DNA of 64,000 bases, from NCBI GenBank assembly GCA_045598285.1, contig JAZLLU010000018.1:1-64000 (forward strand), in the 5' to 3' direction. The stretch comes from RGIG5612 sp045598285 (lineage in GTDB: Bacteria; Bacillota; Clostridia; Lachnospirales; Lachnospiraceae). The notes under the pieces were generated by a model. It was not told the origin of the DNA, searched no databases, and saw nothing but the letters and a program-made list of their open reading frames with translations. The translations under genes were made by a program, and so were the position numbers. Positions 51,428 through 60,956 of this stretch are shown piece by piece. Every line of letters begins with the position of its first letter. Positions within the stretch are counted from its first letter, which is position 1.

Positions 51428-53029
51428 TTAGTTATTGAAAATTTCAACTAAAGATTTGTAGTAAGATATTTTCTCAGGGGTGTATTCGCCCATGTTATCA
51501 CTTGTTAGGAATACTCCATGAACGTTAGCGCAAGATGTCGCCAACGTTCTTTTTTTATCTTCGCTTAAATGAATATTTTTATCGCGCAAGAAGAATACAT
51601 CCGGATCGTTAAGATGAGCTCTGCCGTTTAATGGCTGGCGAACTTTTGTCGTTTCTATTGCATGTGCCGTTGAAACTATTTCTCTGTGGGCAGGGCGCAT
51701 ATATAAAGGCCCTTTCCAATTTAAAGAAACGTCGCAACTTACTCTACAATATTCAACCTTGCCAAAAGCAGGCCATACAGGAATGCCACAACCTAAAATT
51801 GCGTGTTCGCCACAAACTTCTCGAAGAAGGTCCATAGCACGACACATTCTTGCAGCTCTAGTTTCATTTATAGAATAAAGTTCTTTAGAAGAGATTTTTT
51901 CGTTGTTAGTAGGAGTGCCATAAGGGGCAGCACTATATAAGAAGTCTAGTTTAACGAGGTCAAAGCCCCATTTATTAAATACTGTATTAAAAACTTCTCG
52001 GATATATGAGATAACATCCTCGTTGTCAATATTAAGAGCGTAAAAACCGCCCCAATTGCATCCGGCTTTCCAAGGTTTATCATCAACCATTAAGAACCAA
52101 TCTGGATGCTCCTTGAAAAGTACTGAAGATTCATTTGCACTAAAAGGCGCAAGCCAAAGACCAGCTTTAAAACCTTTTTCGTGAATTTTATCAGCGACAA
52201 CTTTCATTCCATTAGGGAACTTTTTGGAATCCACTCTAAGCCAATCACCAACATTTTCTTCCCATCCATCATCTACTTGGAATAAGTCATCAGCATCTAA
52301 AACTTTTGCACAACCCTCTAAATCTTCTATAACAGAAGTTTCGGTTATATTTTCGTAGCGGTTATACCAACTAGAATATCCTTTTATTTTTTTATCAGTA
52401 AGGGCATGACAATCCATTTGCGCAAACCATCCATCAAAGACTTCTGATTCACTTCCTTCACCCACGTACATATCAAACAATTTATATGTACCTTCTTTAA
52501 TTGATAAACCTGCACAATCTTTTTCAAAAATGAGTCTTCCAAAACGGTTGCTGTCCAAACCGTCTTCGGAAAAACCAATTCCCCAATTGTAAAACGATTC
52601 ATAACTAATAAGTGTGTAACCAAAGTGCTCGCAGTTAGAAGCTACTAAACGATAGAAGTCGCCATCTCTAAAGTATACATAAGATTCACCGTGTAAAATA
52701 CCATCCTGGTATGGATAGTTTACAAAATGATAATCAGCATAACGATCAAGCGCGAACGCATCTATTAAAAATTTAGGAACGTGGTGAAGTCCACGGATTT
52801 TACTGTTGATAGAATATTCTGGGCAGTGTGTCCAAGTTTGGTAGCCGTTGATAAAAATCTTTTCATCTTCTTTTATGCCCCATGGAACGAAAACTTTAGC
52901 ACTTAAAATAACCCCTTCAGGAAGAGAAGGTTCGATTACTAAATGAGTATTTTCTGGGCAGACTTCTCCTGAAAAAACGTGAACGCCGTCATTTGTATCC
53001 ACTAGAATTTCATAACTGAAAGTTTTCAT
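51428..53029 (-). CDS. Alpha-galactosidase, GH36 family
   Basis: A 533-residue retaining alpha-galactosidase for melibiose or raffinose-type sugars. An N-terminal beta-sandwich part is followed by a TIM barrel from about 215. The nucleophile is D362 in DLVKLDFLYS and the acid/base is D433 in RVSCDVSLNW. DLFQVDDGWEENVGDW is a substrate loop. It is shorter than tetrameric GH36 enzymes (about 720 residues), fitting a compact subgroup. No signal peptide, so it is intracellular. GGAGGCAATT precedes the start, just after the GH2 gene on the same strand. Confidence 0.9.
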   Translation of the reverse strand: MKTFSYEILVDTNDGVHVFSGEVCPENTHLVIEPSLPEGVILSAKVFVPWGIKEDEKIFINGYQTWTHCPEYSINSKIRGLHHVPKFLIDAFALDRYADYHFVNYPYQDGILHGESYVYFRDGDFYRLVASNCEHFGYTLISYESFYNWGIGFSEDGLDSNRFGRLIFEKDCAGLSIKEGTYKLFDMYVGEGSESEVFDGWFAQMDCHALTDKKIKGYSSWYNRYENITETSVIEDLEGCAKVLDADDLFQVDDGWEENVGDWLRVDSKKFPNGMKVVADKIHEKGFKAGLWLAPFSANESSVLFKEHPDWFLMVDDKPWKAGCNWGGFYALNIDNEDVISYIREVFNTVFNKWGFDLVKLDFLYSAAPYGTPTNNEKISSKELYSINETRAARMCRAMDLLREVCGEHAILGCGIPVWPAFGKVEYCRVSCDVSLNWKGPLYMRPAHREIVSTAHAIETTKVRQPLNGRAHLNDPDVFFLRDKNIHLSEDKKRTLATSCANVHGVFLTSDNMGEYTPEKISYYKSLVEIFNN

Positions 53030-53041
53030 AATTGCCTCCGT

Positions 53042-55381
53042 TTAGAGCTCGGATTTTACTGTATCAATCTTAAATTCTACACTTTCTTGCATTCCATCAG
53101 CAGTATAGATAAGAAGTTTTCCTTCACCGCTAACACCATAAGAAGAAACAATTGTTCCACCCATGCCGCCTTCAGCAGTAATAACAAAAGGCCCATTTAG
53201 TTTAATCATACCTTCAGTTGAAAAACCAATAGGCATTTGCGCATAACTAGCTAGATTGTTATTTTCATCAAGAATACGGATACGAATAAGAGACATATCG
53301 TAAGCATCACCATCTGTTAAGTGGGTTTTAGACACTTTGACATCTAAGTGTAGATTGCTTGAAGGAGAGTAAGTTTTGCTAAGTATAACTTTACCATCTT
53401 TAATAGCATCAAAACGCCATTTCGTAGATGTATCGCCCCAATTGCCGACATATTTGCCGTATAAATTCATACCGTCTTCCATATTCATCTTATATTTAAG
53501 CATACAAAAGCCGAGTTTTAGTTTGTCTTTGAGAGGCATTTTAGAAAGGCCATATTTTTCAGCACTTAGCAAACATTCTCTAAGAATTTTAGCTTTTTTT
53601 CCATCAAAGCCTTCTTCTGTTTGCAATAAATCTCCGATTGTATCATCAATTTCTATTGGCCCGTGATTTAAGGCCTGATAAGGGGTTCCTGAAAAAGACT
53701 TAACAAAGACATCGTTTTTATAAAGTTTTACTTCATCGGCATTTGTAAATGCATATATTTTACCTTTTTGGAAAGCAGGGTAGTCACCAGTTTCGAAGTT
53801 AGAACCAATTTCCAAAACAGGATTATCACCCTGACTAGAATAGGTGTAAGCTGCAAGTTTAGGATTTCTAAATTGATCTAAAACTCCGTGATAGCACATT
53901 CTATCACCGCTGCCAAAATCCTTGTGAGTAGCATAATCAAACATACACCACTGGAAACAACCTATATGGGTACCACTTGCTATAGCACTATTTAGTACAG
54001 TCGCATGTCTTAAAGCTTGCTCTTGACGATGACTCAAATCGTCGAAAGATTTAGTTGGGAACATATGACCATTGCTTTCACTAATAAGCAATGGTTTATT
54101 GCCACGAACAACTGCGCTCTTAGGACGGCAGCCTTTTCCGGTGCCATCGTATGAAAAATCGTTATAAGCATAAACATCTTCTAAAAGATGACTTTTCTCA
54201 ATAAAGCGAACACCACTAGTGGCTCTGCTAGGGTCAAGTTCATGTGCCGCTGCGTTTGTTTTTTTGTATAAGTCATCATTGTCTTGGCTTTCGTTGATAC
54301 GAACACCCCAAAGAATAATTGACGGATGGTTTCTATATTGAAGAACCATCTCGCGAGTTGTTTTTATGGCTACGTTTTGCCACATTCTATCCCCTATATA
54401 TTGCCATCCTGGAATTTCAGTAAAAACTAAAAGCCCAAGTTTATCACATTCGTCAATAAAATATTTGCTTTGAGGGTAGTGCGAAGTTCTTACAGCGTTG
54501 CAGCACAGTTCCTCTTTTAAGATACGAGCATCTTCTCTTTGTAAAGATTCAGAAGCGGCGTATCCTACGAAAGGAAAACTTTGGTGACGATTTAGTCCGC
54601 GCAAGAAAATCTTTTCGCCATTTAGATAAAAACCGTCCGGCTTAAAATCAAGTGTTCTAACACCGAAAGTCGTCTCAAAAATATCCTCTGAATCATTTTC
54701 GTAAGTTCTAGCGGTACATGAATATAATTGAGGATTATCAATTGACCAAAGTTCAGGTTCTTCGATAAAAAGATCAACGCTTAGAGGACAATCCTTTAAG
54801 AGTGATACTAAACTTCCGTTAGGACCATATATTTCTAAATCAGTTGAATCAGGATTGCCGTTGATTTTAATATCTATATGAATATTTTGAGTGTCTTTTG
54901 TGTAGATGAAAACATCTTCAATATAAGTTTGTGGACGAATATCAAGCCAAACATCTCTATAAAGTCCGCCATAAGTAAGATAGTCAATAACGCCACCAAA
55001 AGGAGGAATATTTTGACTTTCGTTGCAATCAACCATAACTGCTAGTTGATTATCGCCATCTTTAACATAATCTGTGATATCAACTTTAAAAGATGTATAG
55101 CCGCCTTTGTGGTCATCGACACTTTTTCCGTTCATGAAAATTTCAGCACTATGAGCGGCGCCATCAAATTGCAAGAAGATTTTATTTCCAATATATTCTT
55201 TTGGAATATTAATTATTTTTCTATATCCGCAGATCGTTTCATAATTTTTTGGGTCAGCATAGTGAAGAGGCACTTCGCACACATTATGTGGTAAGCGCAC
55301 AAGCTCCTCTCTGCCAACGAAGTTTAAAAATTCTTCGGACCATGTATAGGTAAATTCCCAATTGTTATTAATTCTTATCAA
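53042..55381 (-). CDS. Beta-galactosidase-like glycoside hydrolase, GH2 family
   Basis: A 779-residue intracellular GH2 enzyme. A jelly-roll domain (with FDGAAHSAEIFMNGK and GGYTSFKVDITDYV) comes first, then an immunoglobulin-like domain and a TIM barrel. The acid/base is E364 in VRINES and the nucleophile is E435 in LISESNGH. Sub-specificity (galactosidase or glucuronidase) is not certain; the GH36, GalK and GPH neighbours favour galactosides. I set a TTG start at 55381, where AGGGGAAGAAAAG lies just upstream and the product opens with MIRINNNWEFTY. An ATG at 55480 would put 33 extra codons through the divergent promoter. Confidence 0.85.
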   Translation of the reverse strand: MIRINNNWEFTYTWSEEFLNFVGREELVRLPHNVCEVPLHYADPKNYETICGYRKIINIPKEYIGNKIFLQFDGAAHSAEIFMNGKSVDDHKGGYTSFKVDITDYVKDGDNQLAVMVDCNESQNIPPFGGVIDYLTYGGLYRDVWLDIRPQTYIEDVFIYTKDTQNIHIDIKINGNPDSTDLEIYGPNGSLVSLLKDCPLSVDLFIEEPELWSIDNPQLYSCTARTYENDSEDIFETTFGVRTLDFKPDGFYLNGEKIFLRGLNRHQSFPFVGYAASESLQREDARILKEELCCNAVRTSHYPQSKYFIDECDKLGLLVFTEIPGWQYIGDRMWQNVAIKTTREMVLQYRNHPSIILWGVRINESQDNDDLYKKTNAAAHELDPSRATSGVRFIEKSHLLEDVYAYNDFSYDGTGKGCRPKSAVVRGNKPLLISESNGHMFPTKSFDDLSHRQEQALRHATVLNSAIASGTHIGCFQWCMFDYATHKDFGSGDRMCYHGVLDQFRNPKLAAYTYSSQGDNPVLEIGSNFETGDYPAFQKGKIYAFTNADEVKLYKNDVFVKSFSGTPYQALNHGPIEIDDTIGDLLQTEEGFDGKKAKILRECLLSAEKYGLSKMPLKDKLKLGFCMLKYKMNMEDGMNLYGKYVGNWGDTSTKWRFDAIKDGKVILSKTYSPSSNLHLDVKVSKTHLTDGDAYDMSLIRIRILDENNNLASYAQMPIGFSTEGMIKLNGPFVITAEGGMGGTIVSSYGVSGEGKLLIYTADGMQESVEFKIDTVKSEL

Positions 55382-55465
55382 CTTTTCTTCCCCTATAATG
55401 CCTATGTATTGCGTGCATAAGCTGTATTGTTCTAGATTTATTTTATCACATTTCAAGTCATTTTT

Positions 55466-55474
55466 TGATATAAT
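55466..55474 (+). promoter_or_regulatory. Extended -10 promoter for the GPH-like symporter gene
   Basis: TGATATAAT at 55466-55474 is a textbook extended -10, 29 bp before the ATG at 55503. The -35 is poor. The 120-bp gap also has to hold the divergent GH2 promoter. Confidence 0.6.
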
Positions 55475-55502
55475 TAGCATATTAAATATGGGGGATTTTA
55501 TT

Positions 55503-56927
55503 ATGAAAGAATTAAAACTTAACTATAAAAGAACATTTCTTATTGGGTTCGCCTTTTTTGGAATATTGCTTTTGTGGCAAGTCTACGATTCATGGTGCCC
55601 GACATTTCTCACTGATATATTCGCAAATAATATGTATGGCTTAACATCAGCTGAACTTAAACTTAGCGATCCGGCTAAAATATTAAATGTCCAATGGATT
55701 GTTGGAATTATTATGGCATGTGATAATCTCGCGGCATTAGTTATGCTTCCTATTTTCGGAAGACTTTCAGATAAAACTAAAAGCCCTATCGGAAAACGTA
55801 TGCCTTTTATCATTGTAGGAACAGTTGTTTCGGCAATTGCATTTCCGTTTGTTCCACTTTTCTTCCATAACAATAATATCGTTGGAATGGTTATCATGAT
55901 GTTAATCGTTTTATTGTTTATGATGATGTATAGAAACCCAGCAGTTTCACTTATGCCTGATATTACTCCTAAACCTTTAAGAGCTAGGGCTAACGGCATT
56001 ATTAATATCATGGGTTATATAGGCGGAGCGTTTGCAACGGTGCTTGGAATTTTCCTTAAACTTTCTGACTATATCAACGTAGCTGATAGAGCAGATAAAG
56101 TATGGATTATTGAAATTCCTTTTATTGTTGCTTCTGTTTTGATGGTTGTTTCGGCAGTAGTTTTATTCATCACAATTAAAGAAAATAAACTTGAAGAAGA
56201 ACTTAAAGAAGATATGCAAGAGGGCGAGCGCCAAGCAGCAATCGAAAATCCTGTTACTGATGACGGGCCGATGACTCCTGCAAATAAAAAGATGCTTCTT
56301 GCCATCTTAGGCGCAGAGTTCTTATGGTTTATGGCTGATAACGCAGTTGGTACATATATTGGAAACTATGTAATTTACTACTTGAATTCAGTTTCATCAG
56401 CAACAATGATCCTTACAATCGTTGGCGGTGTTGCTAGTGTAGTTGGTTTTGCAATTGGTGGAAAAGTTGCTGACAAAATCGGAAGAAAGTGGACAATTTG
56501 TATCGGCTTGCTTCTTTCAGTTCTTGCTTTAATACTTGCGATTTTTGCAAAACCTACAGGAGTTGTTACTGGCGAAAATGGCGAATTTTCATTCCCAATT
56601 ATTCTTTATGTTTCATGGGTAATTAAAGGATTTGGAATGTCGCTAGTACATAACTGTTCATTTCCGATGGTTGTTGAGCTTTGTTCATCAAAACATATCG
56701 GAAAATTCACGGGATATTATTACGCAGCTAGTATGGCAGCACAAACTGTCACACCTGTGCTTCTTGGATTTATCTTCATGAAGAGCGGCGCTTGGAGAGC
56801 ACTTCCAATCTACAGTACAATCCTTCTTGCACTTAGCGCAGTAGTATTTATTCTTTTCGTTAAGAATATAAAAGCTAAAAAAGTTGAAAACGCAAAAGGC
56901 CTTGAGGCTTTTGCAGATGAGGATTAA
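55503..56927 (+). CDS. MFS sugar transporter, GPH/SLC45-like
   Basis: A 474-residue membrane protein with about 12 helices. The loop after helix 2 (FGRLSDKTKSPIGKRMPFI) matches the GPH/SLC45 disaccharide-symporter pattern, and AIGGKVADKIGRKW is the second-half equivalent. Likely imports a galactoside or other disaccharide with H+ or Na+. ATG 55503 is preceded by GGGGGA and places the first helix correctly; an upstream frame to 55362 overlaps the GH2 gene. It is divergent from GH2/GH36 and followed by a glycerophosphodiesterase after 2 bp. Confidence 0.88.
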   Translation: MKELKLNYKRTFLIGFAFFGILLLWQVYDSWCPTFLTDIFANNMYGLTSAELKLSDPAKILNVQWIVGIIMACDNLAALVMLPIFGRLSDKTKSPIGKRMPFIIVGTVVSAIAFPFVPLFFHNNNIVGMVIMMLIVLLFMMMYRNPAVSLMPDITPKPLRARANGIINIMGYIGGAFATVLGIFLKLSDYINVADRADKVWIIEIPFIVASVLMVVSAVVLFITIKENKLEEELKEDMQEGERQAAIENPVTDDGPMTPANKKMLLAILGAEFLWFMADNAVGTYIGNYVIYYLNSVSSATMILTIVGGVASVVGFAIGGKVADKIGRKWTICIGLLLSVLALILAIFAKPTGVVTGENGEFSFPIILYVSWVIKGFGMSLVHNCSFPMVVELCSSKHIGKFTGYYYAASMAAQTVTPVLLGFIFMKSGAWRALPIYSTILLALSAVVFILFVKNIKAKKVENAKGLEAFADED

Positions 56928-56929
56928 TA

Positions 56930-57727
56930 ATGAAATCGTTGAATAAAAGAAGCGATGAAGAAATAAATAAGTTTTTTCATTGGAACTATGCACATAGAGG
57001 ACTTCACGATATTGAAAATAAAGTACCCGAAAACTCTTTAAGGGCTTTTGCTCTTGCAGCAGAAGCTGGTTATGGAGCAGAGTTAGATGTTCAACTTTCT
57101 AAAGATGGACAAGTAGTAGTATTTCATGATGACGACTTAAAAAGAGTTTGTGGCATAGACAAAAGAGTTGATGAATTTACTTTTGAAGAATTAAATAAGA
57201 TGTCTCTTTTAGGAACAGATCAAACAATTCCTTTGTTTACTGAGGTCTTAGAAGTTTTTGGAAAAGGAGATGGACCGTTAATTGTTGAACTTAAGACTGG
57301 CCCAAATAATAATGAGCTTTGCAAAAAAACTTATGACATCTTAAAAACATACAAAAAAGATTTTTGCATTGAATCTTTTAACCCATTCATAGTCAAGTGG
57401 TTTAAAGATAATGCTCCGGAAATTTTTAGAGGGCAACTTGCAACATATCCAGAAGCTTATGGGAATACTTATCCAAAATTGTTTTGTAACATGCTTTCAA
57501 ATTGCAAATTTACTTTTATGAATAAACCGGATTTTATTGCGTATTATAATTTTGCAGATGCGAAAGAAAATGCAAAAACTTCTTTAAGAAAAAGGCCAAA
57601 AGCAATTGCTCGTTTAAGAGAGAAGGGAACAATGCTTTTGGCATGGACTTCAAGAAATCCTGACATAGATCAAGAAAAAAATGATGGTGTTATTTTCGAA
57701 AAATATCGTCCATCAACAAAGTACTAA
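56930..57727 (+). CDS. Glycerophosphodiester phosphodiesterase
   Basis: A 265-residue TIM-barrel enzyme (GDPD/UgpQ type) that splits glycerophosphodiesters to glycerol-3-phosphate and an alcohol. The catalytic region AHRGLHDIENKVPENSL and the metal/acid segment ELDVQLSKDGQVVVFHDD are intact. No signal peptide, so it is cytoplasmic. GAGGATTAATA precedes the ATG, and it is co-transcribed with the symporter. Its product could feed the GlpA-like enzyme at 31139. Confidence 0.92.
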   Translation: MKSLNKRSDEEINKFFHWNYAHRGLHDIENKVPENSLRAFALAAEAGYGAELDVQLSKDGQVVVFHDDDLKRVCGIDKRVDEFTFEELNKMSLLGTDQTIPLFTEVLEVFGKGDGPLIVELKTGPNNNELCKKTYDILKTYKKDFCIESFNPFIVKWFKDNAPEIFRGQLATYPEAYGNTYPKLFCNMLSNCKFTFMNKPDFIAYYNFADAKENAKTSLRKRPKAIARLREKGTMLLAWTSRNPDIDQEKNDGVIFEKYRPSTKY

Positions 57728-57739
57728 AGAAGCACGTTG

Positions 57740-59233
57740 TTAGTTATTCTCGCGTTTTGCAAGTTCGCTAACGATTCTTTCGTACTCTTCTTCGTCGAGT
57801 TTATATTTTTTCATGTAAAGAATGTAACAAACAATCATCATTATTGCAGGAACAACAGTCATTACTATAAGTAGGCCAATTGTTTGAAATGAAGATACAT
57901 TGCCGATTACATCACCAATTTGACTCATCTTAATTTCGTCAGTGATTTGGCCAAGGTTTGCTTGCTGCTCTAAATCTGATATTTGGTTTGTGTAGTTAGT
58001 AACGCCGCAAGCTAAATAGCTAAGAGTAGTAATAAGAACTACGAAAGCTGAAGCAAGCTTTGTCATGAATGGACGAACAGAAGCGATAATTCCGTCATCT
58101 CTTTCTCCGTGCAAGTACTCGTTATATTCAACAGTATTGAGAATTGAAATCATCATTACGAGATAGTAGCAGTAGTTACCTAGGTTAGCAGCCATACTCA
58201 TAATTGTGATAATCCAGAACTTAATCATTGTGTTTGGAAGAACAAGTCCAATTAGAAGCATTAAACCATAACCAAGAAGAGAAATAATAAGCATAGTTCT
58301 CATTAAAGATTTTCTCTTTGTTTTCTTCGCTATTGCAGGATATGTAATCATAAGGACTGCGGTAGCAAGAAGTCCTACAGTGTTAAAGATGGTGTATAGT
58401 CCGCCTTCGTATCCGAATGCAAAGTAAATATAAGTTGAACCTAAACCACCAGCGATAAGTCCGTTACCAATTTCTTGAATCAAGAAAATAATAGTAATCC
58501 AAAGAAGTTGGTCGTTGTTTTTGATTGTATTAATAATCTTTTTAAAACTTACACGTGGAGCAGGATTATTCATATATGAACGATCTTCTTTTACTCCGAA
58601 AATTGTAAAGCACATAAGAGCAGGTCCTAAAACGGCGATGATTAAAGCAACAACGCCGTAGGCAGTTTGCGCATTGCCACCGATTGCACTTGTTCCGGTT
58701 GTGAAAATAGGAATAAGCATAGAAGCAAGTGCGCCACCAATACCTGCGCAAAGGTTAGTGCGAGATGTAAATTTATCACGTAGTGAAGATTCTTTTCCAA
58801 GTGAAGGAATAATTCCCCAATAAGAAATATCATGCATCGTATAAGTAATACTATATAAAAGATAGATAATTGCAAAGAAGATTACAAAAGACCATCCTTG
58901 AAGTCTTACATTGAATGCAAGATAAATAACTATAGAAGTTGTAAGTATGCCAATAAGCATCCAAGGTTTAAATTTTCCCCATCTTGTACGTGTACGCTCA
59001 ATAATATTACCCATAATAGGATCGTTAAAGGCGTCGAAAACTCTAGCAACAATCATAATGACTGTAATTGCCATAAGTTGCGCAGCAGTAAGTCTGTGAG
59101 TAAAAAGAACGTAAAGAAGGATATAGTTTGTAAATAGGTTGTACATCATATCCCTTCCCAAAGTACCAAGAGGGAAGAACCATAAATTCTTTTTTGTTTG
59201 TTCTGGACTAATTCCGGTTTGATTAGTGTTCAT
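57740..59233 (-). CDS. GPH family sugar:cation symporter
   Basis: A 497-residue membrane protein of the melibiose/xyloside symporter family, with 12 helices. The diagnostic loop is AFNDPIMGNIIERTRTRWGK (D and R/K residues for cation and sugar coupling). It lies 12 bp after the GH13 glucosidase gene on the same strand, with AAAGGGAGC as binding site. Probably imports isomalto-oligosaccharides or a related alpha-glucoside; the sugar is inferred from the neighbour. Confidence 0.9.
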   Translation of the reverse strand: MNTNQTGISPEQTKKNLWFFPLGTLGRDMMYNLFTNYILLYVLFTHRLTAAQLMAITVIMIVARVFDAFNDPIMGNIIERTRTRWGKFKPWMLIGILTTSIVIYLAFNVRLQGWSFVIFFAIIYLLYSITYTMHDISYWGIIPSLGKESSLRDKFTSRTNLCAGIGGALASMLIPIFTTGTSAIGGNAQTAYGVVALIIAVLGPALMCFTIFGVKEDRSYMNNPAPRVSFKKIINTIKNNDQLLWITIIFLIQEIGNGLIAGGLGSTYIYFAFGYEGGLYTIFNTVGLLATAVLMITYPAIAKKTKRKSLMRTMLIISLLGYGLMLLIGLVLPNTMIKFWIITIMSMAANLGNYCYYLVMMISILNTVEYNEYLHGERDDGIIASVRPFMTKLASAFVVLITTLSYLACGVTNYTNQISDLEQQANLGQITDEIKMSQIGDVIGNVSSFQTIGLLIVMTVVPAIMMIVCYILYMKKYKLDEEEYERIVSELAKRENN

Positions 59234-59245
59234 AATAAGCTCCCT

Positions 59246-60853
59246 TTATTTTAATATTACAGCTTCCCATGGATTTAAGCTGCCATCAAAACTACTTCTA
59301 TTATAAGTTGAAAATTCTAAAATTCCATTAAATTCAACATTAGTTTTTTTATCTGAATGATTCAAAATAATTATTAAATCACCACGCTTATATGCGGCGA
59401 CATTTTTTCTATTAAGAAGAAGATTATATTCTCCACAAAGAAGGTCAGTGTTTTCTTTCCTAAAAGCAATCAGTTTTTTATAGCAATTAAGTACTGAATT
59501 GGAATCGGAACATGTATCGGAAACATTAATATGTTTATAATTTTTATTAACTTTAAGCCAAGGCAAACTGCTCGAAAATCCTGCATTTTCAGATGAATTC
59601 CATTGCATAGGGGTTCGAGCATTATCGCGACTTGTTTGCTTAATCATCTTCCAACGAAGCTTAGCAGGAAAGTGTAAAGATGTAAGAAGGTTGTATATAT
59701 TTTTGGATTCTACATCTTGCACTTCGTCCATAGAAGTATAATCAAAATTAGTCATACCAATTTCTTCGCCTTCAAATATAAAAGGAGTACCCTTTGAGGT
59801 AAGGAGAAACGTTGCTAATAATTTAGCCGACTCATTTATGTATTTCTTTGAACCAAAACGGCTTACACTTCGAGGCTGGTCGTGATTTTCTAAATAAATT
59901 GTATTCCAAGGAACTTCGCAGGCCCATTTATCTGTAACTTTAATAAAACGCTTCCAACTAAATGCTCGCTTAAACCATTTAACAATTATCTGGTCAACTT
60001 CCATATGCTCAAAGCCAAAGACCATACTTAATTCTTTACGCTCTTTAGCAGTAAGCAAGGTGGCAGTTTTGGTATCAACGAAGACTGTTTCGCCAACAGT
60101 GAAAGCGTCGTATTTTTCAATTATTTTATTAAGTTCGCTTAAAATTTTATGAGTTCCGTCAAGAGTTAGATAGTGTTCAGAACCGGTTAAAATAAGTTTT
60201 TTCTTGCCATTAGCCAAGGAATCTTTGTAAATAATATTTATGACATCACATCTAAATCCTGAAACACCTTTTTTAAGCCAAAACTCTAAAATATTTTTTA
60301 CTTCTTCTAAAACCAAAGGATTGTGATAGTTTAAGTCAGGTTGATGCTTTGCAAAAAGATGCATATAATAAGCGCCTCGTGCTTCGTCATACTCCCAGCA
60401 TTTTTCACCAAAAAAACCAGTCCAGTTATTTGGCGTTCCTTCCCAATTATCGGACCAATAATAAAAATCGTTGTAAGGTTTAATATTTTCGCGACTTTTT
60501 TGAAACCAGGAATGTTCCGTAGAGGTGTGATTTATAACTAAATCCATAATAATTTTAATTTTGCGCTCTTTAGCAGCAGCAATTAAATTATCAAAGTCCT
60601 CCATTGTTCCAAAATCGGGATGAATACTATAATAATCACTGATATCGTAACCATTATCCTCATTTGGAGAAGCGTAAACAGGACTTAGCCAAATAACATT
60701 AATTCCTAAATCTTTTAAGTAATCAAGTTTTGAGATGATGCCAGGAATATCTCCTATACCATCACCATTAGAATCCGCAAAACTACGTGGATATATTTGA
60801 TAAATAATAGATTTTTGCCACCATTTAAGTGCATCGAAATTATTCTCGCCCAT
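59246..60853 (-). CDS. Oligo-1,6-glucosidase/alpha-glucosidase, GH13 subfamily 31-like
   Basis: A 535-residue intracellular alpha-glucosidase. All GH13 catalytic residues are visible: D203 (GFRCDVIN), E255 (VGETVF) and D325 (ENHDQPR). The entry motif DGIGDIPGI is present near the N-terminus. The residue after the nucleophile is Val, which in this family goes with preference for alpha-1,6 bonds (isomaltose) over alpha-1,4. AAGGGGATTTT precedes the ATG. It heads a two-gene unit with the GPH symporter. Confidence 0.93.
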   Translation of the reverse strand: MGENNFDALKWWQKSIIYQIYPRSFADSNGDGIGDIPGIISKLDYLKDLGINVIWLSPVYASPNEDNGYDISDYYSIHPDFGTMEDFDNLIAAAKERKIKIIMDLVINHTSTEHSWFQKSRENIKPYNDFYYWSDNWEGTPNNWTGFFGEKCWEYDEARGAYYMHLFAKHQPDLNYHNPLVLEEVKNILEFWLKKGVSGFRCDVINIIYKDSLANGKKKLILTGSEHYLTLDGTHKILSELNKIIEKYDAFTVGETVFVDTKTATLLTAKERKELSMVFGFEHMEVDQIIVKWFKRAFSWKRFIKVTDKWACEVPWNTIYLENHDQPRSVSRFGSKKYINESAKLLATFLLTSKGTPFIFEGEEIGMTNFDYTSMDEVQDVESKNIYNLLTSLHFPAKLRWKMIKQTSRDNARTPMQWNSSENAGFSSSLPWLKVNKNYKHINVSDTCSDSNSVLNCYKKLIAFRKENTDLLCGEYNLLLNRKNVAAYKRGDLIIILNHSDKKTNVEFNGILEFSTYNRSSFDGSLNPWEAVILK

Positions 60854-60882
60854 AAAATCCCCTTGAAAAATATCTTAAAAAT

Positions 60883-60912
60883 ATTATATCAAATCGCTTG
60901 TATATCGTGCAA
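60883..60912 (-). promoter_or_regulatory. Promoter of the GH13-symporter unit
   Basis: On the minus strand TTGCAC (60912-60907) and a perfect, extended TGATATAAT (-10 at 60888-60883) are 18 bp apart. It overlaps the divergent promoter below. Confidence 0.6.
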
Positions 60913-60926
60913 TGAAGTCTTAAAAT
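60898..60926 (+). promoter_or_regulatory. Promoter of the pyridoxamine kinase gene
   Basis: TTGTAT (60898-60903), 17 bp, TAAAAT (60921-60926), 31 bp before the start codon. It physically overlaps the -35 area of the divergent GH13 promoter, so the two may compete. Confidence 0.6.
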
Positions 60927-60956
60927 GCTTTTTATAGATATAAAGGAGATGAATAA

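Noticed and set aside
51405..51430. Terminator after the ATPase-GNAT gene
   Set aside because: A T-run follows GATGGGC, but the only complementary upstream segment gives a stem of about 4 bp, too weak to call.
55382..55480. N-terminal extension of the GH2 gene to an ATG at 55480
   Set aside because: It would cross the promoter of the divergent symporter gene, adds no domain sequence and ignores the good binding site before TTG 55381.
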